From Candidatus Krumholzibacteriia bacterium (GTDB lineage: Bacteria; Krumholzibacteriota; Krumholzibacteriia; LZORAL124-64-63), in NCBI GenBank assembly GCA_014859985.1, contig JACZKN010000530.1, forward strand, positions 1-5,264: a DNA stretch of 5,264 nucleotides, given 5' to 3'. Position numbers and translations under genes: made by a program. Of the stretch, positions 5,099 to 5,264 are shown one piece after another. Below the pieces are notes generated by a model. It saw nothing but the letters and a program-made list of their open reading frames with translations, was not told the DNA's origin and did not search any database. Positions within the stretch are counted from its first letter, which is position 1. The number at the start of each line of letters is the position of its first letter.

Positions 5099-5264
5099 TG
5101 GTACTCCCCCAGGCCACCGGCCGACAAGCCGCCAGTCCGTCGGGCCGCCGCGCCCGGCGCAATCCACCGCCGAATCCTCCGTCTGCCGCCCCGACCGGGC
5201 ACACCGCGGCGACGGCCGCTGCCGACCTCCGGTCCGTTGCCTTGGGCGATGGGGTCACTCCCAG

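Noticed and set aside
4881..5258. Minus-strand open frame opposite the beta-helix fragment
   Set aside because: It is Arg/Ala-rich with no motifs, while the plus strand carries the beta-helix sequence. The rest of 5099-5264 also shows no supported gene.

Overview
The window is uniformly GC-rich (roughly 70% by eye) bacterial DNA. The gene content suggests an uncultured FCB-type or related phylum such as Krumholzibacteriota or Eisenbacteria. The reasons are an ECF-like sigma factor overlapping a membrane-anchored Ser/Thr kinase with an HGD catalytic loop, an exported S8 protease ending in a beta-helix-type module, and a fragment of a secreted parallel beta-helix repeat protein with motifs common in those groups. 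This taxonomic reading rests on remembered family patterns, not on a search.

Layout, left to right. (1) Positions 1-1650, minus strand: a two-gene signalling unit. An ECF-like sigma factor (1033-1650) is followed, with a 14-base overlap, by a Ser/Thr protein kinase (1046 down to 1) that runs off the left edge just as its transmembrane segment begins. A plausible housekeeping-type promoter and a GC-rich leader lie at 1651-1726. (2) Positions 1751-2023, minus strand: a 90-residue two-helix membrane protein of unknown function. The 170 bases upstream hold several dyads. (3) Positions 2194 to about 2511, minus strand: a decayed C-terminal remnant of an IS91-family (Y2) transposase. (4) Positions 2620-4557, minus strand: a large exported subtilisin-like serine protease with a complete catalytic triad, a roughly 120-residue insertion in the catalytic domain and a C-terminal beta-helix-like module. 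Its best ribosome-binding site and ATG sit one frame away from the protease frame, which suggests a single-base indel at the signal peptide. (5) About 4635-5098, plus strand: a 5'-truncated, frameshifted C-terminal piece of a right-handed beta-helix repeat protein. It ends at a long hairpin (5021-5063). Positions 5099-5264 hold no gene I can support.

Functionally, the sigma factor and kinase probably form one regulatory pair. The sigma factor's region 2.2 lacks acidic residues at positions where they are common and carries threonines there, so phosphorylation by the partner kinase is a testable idea. No sequence link ties this pair to the protease. The right half (transposase remnant, protease with a displaced start, beta-helix pseudogene) looks like a rearranged accessory stretch. 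I see no CRISPR array, tRNA, rRNA or clearly new multi-gene system.
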